From NCBI GenBank assembly GCA_001999425.1, contig MLHP01000008.1, positions 1 to 38,177 of the forward strand: 38,177 bases of DNA, in the 5' to 3' direction. Below the pieces are notes generated by a model, which saw only the letters and a list, made by a program, of their open reading frames with translations, searched no databases and was not told where the DNA came from. Numbering within the stretch: position 1 is the stretch's first letter; each line of letters starts with the position of its first letter. The position numbers and the translations under genes are program-made. Below, piece after piece: positions 37,079 to 38,177 of this stretch. This DNA is from Rodentibacter genomosp. 2. GTDB taxonomy: Bacteria > Pseudomonadota > Gammaproteobacteria > Enterobacterales > Pasteurellaceae.

Positions 37079-38159
37079 CGCTATGAATTATTATTCTATT
37101 GGTAAAGTTTCTTTTTCCGACCGAAATAGCCTTGCGCAAATTGATGCACTGCTTGAGCAAGAAGGGATTCAGCGCGATCCAAATTTGGACTATCTTTGTG
37201 CAATGTTTGATGAGAGGTTTAATATCATTGCAACGGGGGCTTGTTTTGGCAATACCCTGCGTTGTTTAGCGGTATCTCAATTTCATCAAGGGGAAGGCTT
37301 GATGAATCAAATCATCACACACTTGATCAACGTTCAAATGGAACGAGGTAATGTGCATCTGTTTCTTTATACGAAATGTGAATCGGCAAAATTTTTCTAT
37401 GATCTTGGTTTTCGGGAAATCGTACGAATTCCGGATCAGATCGTCTTTATGGAAAACAAACGCAACGGATTCAGGGATTATTTAACTCGGCTGCAAAATG
37501 AGACGGCAAAAAGTGCGGTGAAAAATCAGGGTATTTTTAACGAAAAAAGTACGGCGGCTATTGTGATGAACGCCAACCCTTTCACCCTTGGACATCAATA
37601 TTTGGTAGAAAAAGCAGCGAGTGAAAATGACATTGTTCATCTGTTTATTTTGAGTGAAGACAGTAGTTTATTCCCTTACTCTGTGCGTAAAAAATTGATT
37701 CAAGCCGGTATCGCGCATTTGCCTAATGTCATATTGCACGATAGCGGTTCTTATATCATAAGCCAAGCCACTTTCCCGAGCTATTTCCAAAAAAGCGATG
37801 ATGCTGTTATTAAAAGCAATGTAGAGATTGATTTACAGATTTTTGTACGCATTGCGCAAGCATTGGGGATTCAACGCCGTTATGTGGGTGATGAGCCGTT
37901 TAGCCATGTGACAAACCTTTACAATCAAACTATGCAACAAAAATTACCGGAATATGGTGTGGCGTGTGTGGTGGTGGAACGTAAAGAAACGGCTGAAAGA
38001 GTTATTAGTGCATCGGCTGTTCGGCAGGCTATTAAGGATAAAAATTGGTTGGCAGTCAAAAAACTGGTGCCTCAAAGCACCTTTGATTTTTTACTGAGTG
38101 ATGAAGCCGTGCCGATAGTAGAGAAGATTCAACAAACGGAAGATGTAAAACATTATTGA
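37071..38159 (+). CDS. citC: [citrate (pro-3S)-lyase] ligase
   Basis: 362 aa. It acetylates the prosthetic group of the citrate lyase acyl carrier subunit, activating the enzyme for anaerobic citrate cleavage. An N-terminal GNAT-like domain (about residues 1-140) is followed by a nucleotidyltransferase domain with [16 protein letters not shown] (HxGH-type loop) and [12 protein letters not shown]. It overlaps dtd by 8 bases from ATG 37071; ATG 37083 is an alternative and neither has a strong ribosome site. The rest of the citrate lyase operon (citDEF) is expected to the right, outside the window. Confidence 0.9.
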   Translation: MYNAMNYYSIGKVSFSDRNSLAQIDALLEQEGIQRDPNLDYLCAMFDERFNIIATGACFGNTLRCLAVSQFHQGEGLMNQIITHLINVQMERGNVHLFLYTKCESAKFFYDLGFREIVRIPDQIVFMENKRNGFRDYLTRLQNETAKSAVKNQGIFNEKSTAAIVMNANPFTLGHQYLVEKAASENDIVHLFILSEDSSLFPYSVRKKLIQAGIAHLPNVILHDSGSYIISQATFPSYFQKSDDAVIKSNVEIDLQIFVRIAQALGIQRRYVGDEPFSHVTNLYNQTMQQKLPEYGVACVVVERKETAERVISASAVRQAIKDKNWLAVKKLVPQSTFDFLLSDEAVPIVEKIQQTEDVKHY

Positions 38160-38177
38160 TAAAAAGAGCGGTTAAAA

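Overview
The window is chromosomal DNA from a gammaproteobacterium of the family Pasteurellaceae. The 9-mer AAGTGCGGT, the Haemophilus/Aggregatibacter-type DNA uptake signal sequence (USS), and its complement recur throughout, often as inverted pairs in intergenic hairpins. Housekeeping genes and their order (rhodanese-secB-gpsA-cysE-aroE-like; ansB next to a Dcu carrier) also fit Haemophilus or Aggregatibacter. Species cannot be fixed from the sequence alone.

Region 1 (1-16776) is an orphan type VI secretion (T6SS) vgrG/effector island with no structural tss genes. It opens with two tandem Sel1-like/DUF6396 proteins (the first cut by the window edge), then an intact vgrG (2447-4561), then a full-length 820-aa effector (4598-7060) with a degenerate M23-like N-terminus and a GH19-type (chitinase/lysozyme-like) C-terminal toxin, then its exported SH3-like immunity protein. 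Behind them lie four more units. Each has an effector C-terminal piece or remnant without its N-terminus, followed by a signal-peptide immunity gene: 7800-8536 (broken), 8591-9915, 9971-11017 (broken) and 11086-13283. The immunity genes of these four units end in nearly the same 3' module, and three of them are capped by the same USS hairpin. The last unit repeats about 0.79 kb of the effector core in frame and joins it to a different GH19-type toxin end. Next comes a promoterless 3' fragment of a second vgrG (13371-14255), in frame and with its own C-terminal tail, leading into a DUF4123 adaptor, a lipoprotein and a DUF2235 (Tle1-like) lipase. The two long direct repeats (vgrG 3' half; effector core) mean that single homologous recombination events could join the expressed vgrG or effector head to the stored tails. 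This silent-cassette layout is the most interesting part of the window.

Region 2 (16923-24868) has a DUF533 protein, then a branched-chain amino-acid cluster ilvG-ilvM, an AlbA_2/RecG-like ATPase gene, ilvD and ilvA. Region 3 (25006-28283, minus strand) has a DUF3108 protein, a Dcu C4-dicarboxylate carrier and periplasmic asparaginase. Together they suit anaerobic asparagine/aspartate-to-fumarate metabolism, and FNR- and CRP-like sites lie upstream. Region 4 (28518-32191, plus) is rhodanese-secB-gpsA-cysE-SdhL. Region 5 (32247-34557, minus) is udp and a YjgR/DUF853 ATPase. Region 6 (34677-38159, plus) is a tight run yiiM-ychJ-yihY-dtd-citC, with citC heading what is probably a citrate lyase operon beyond the edge. 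No tRNA, rRNA, CRISPR array, transposase or prophage was recognised. No gene-free stretch exceeds 300 bases.
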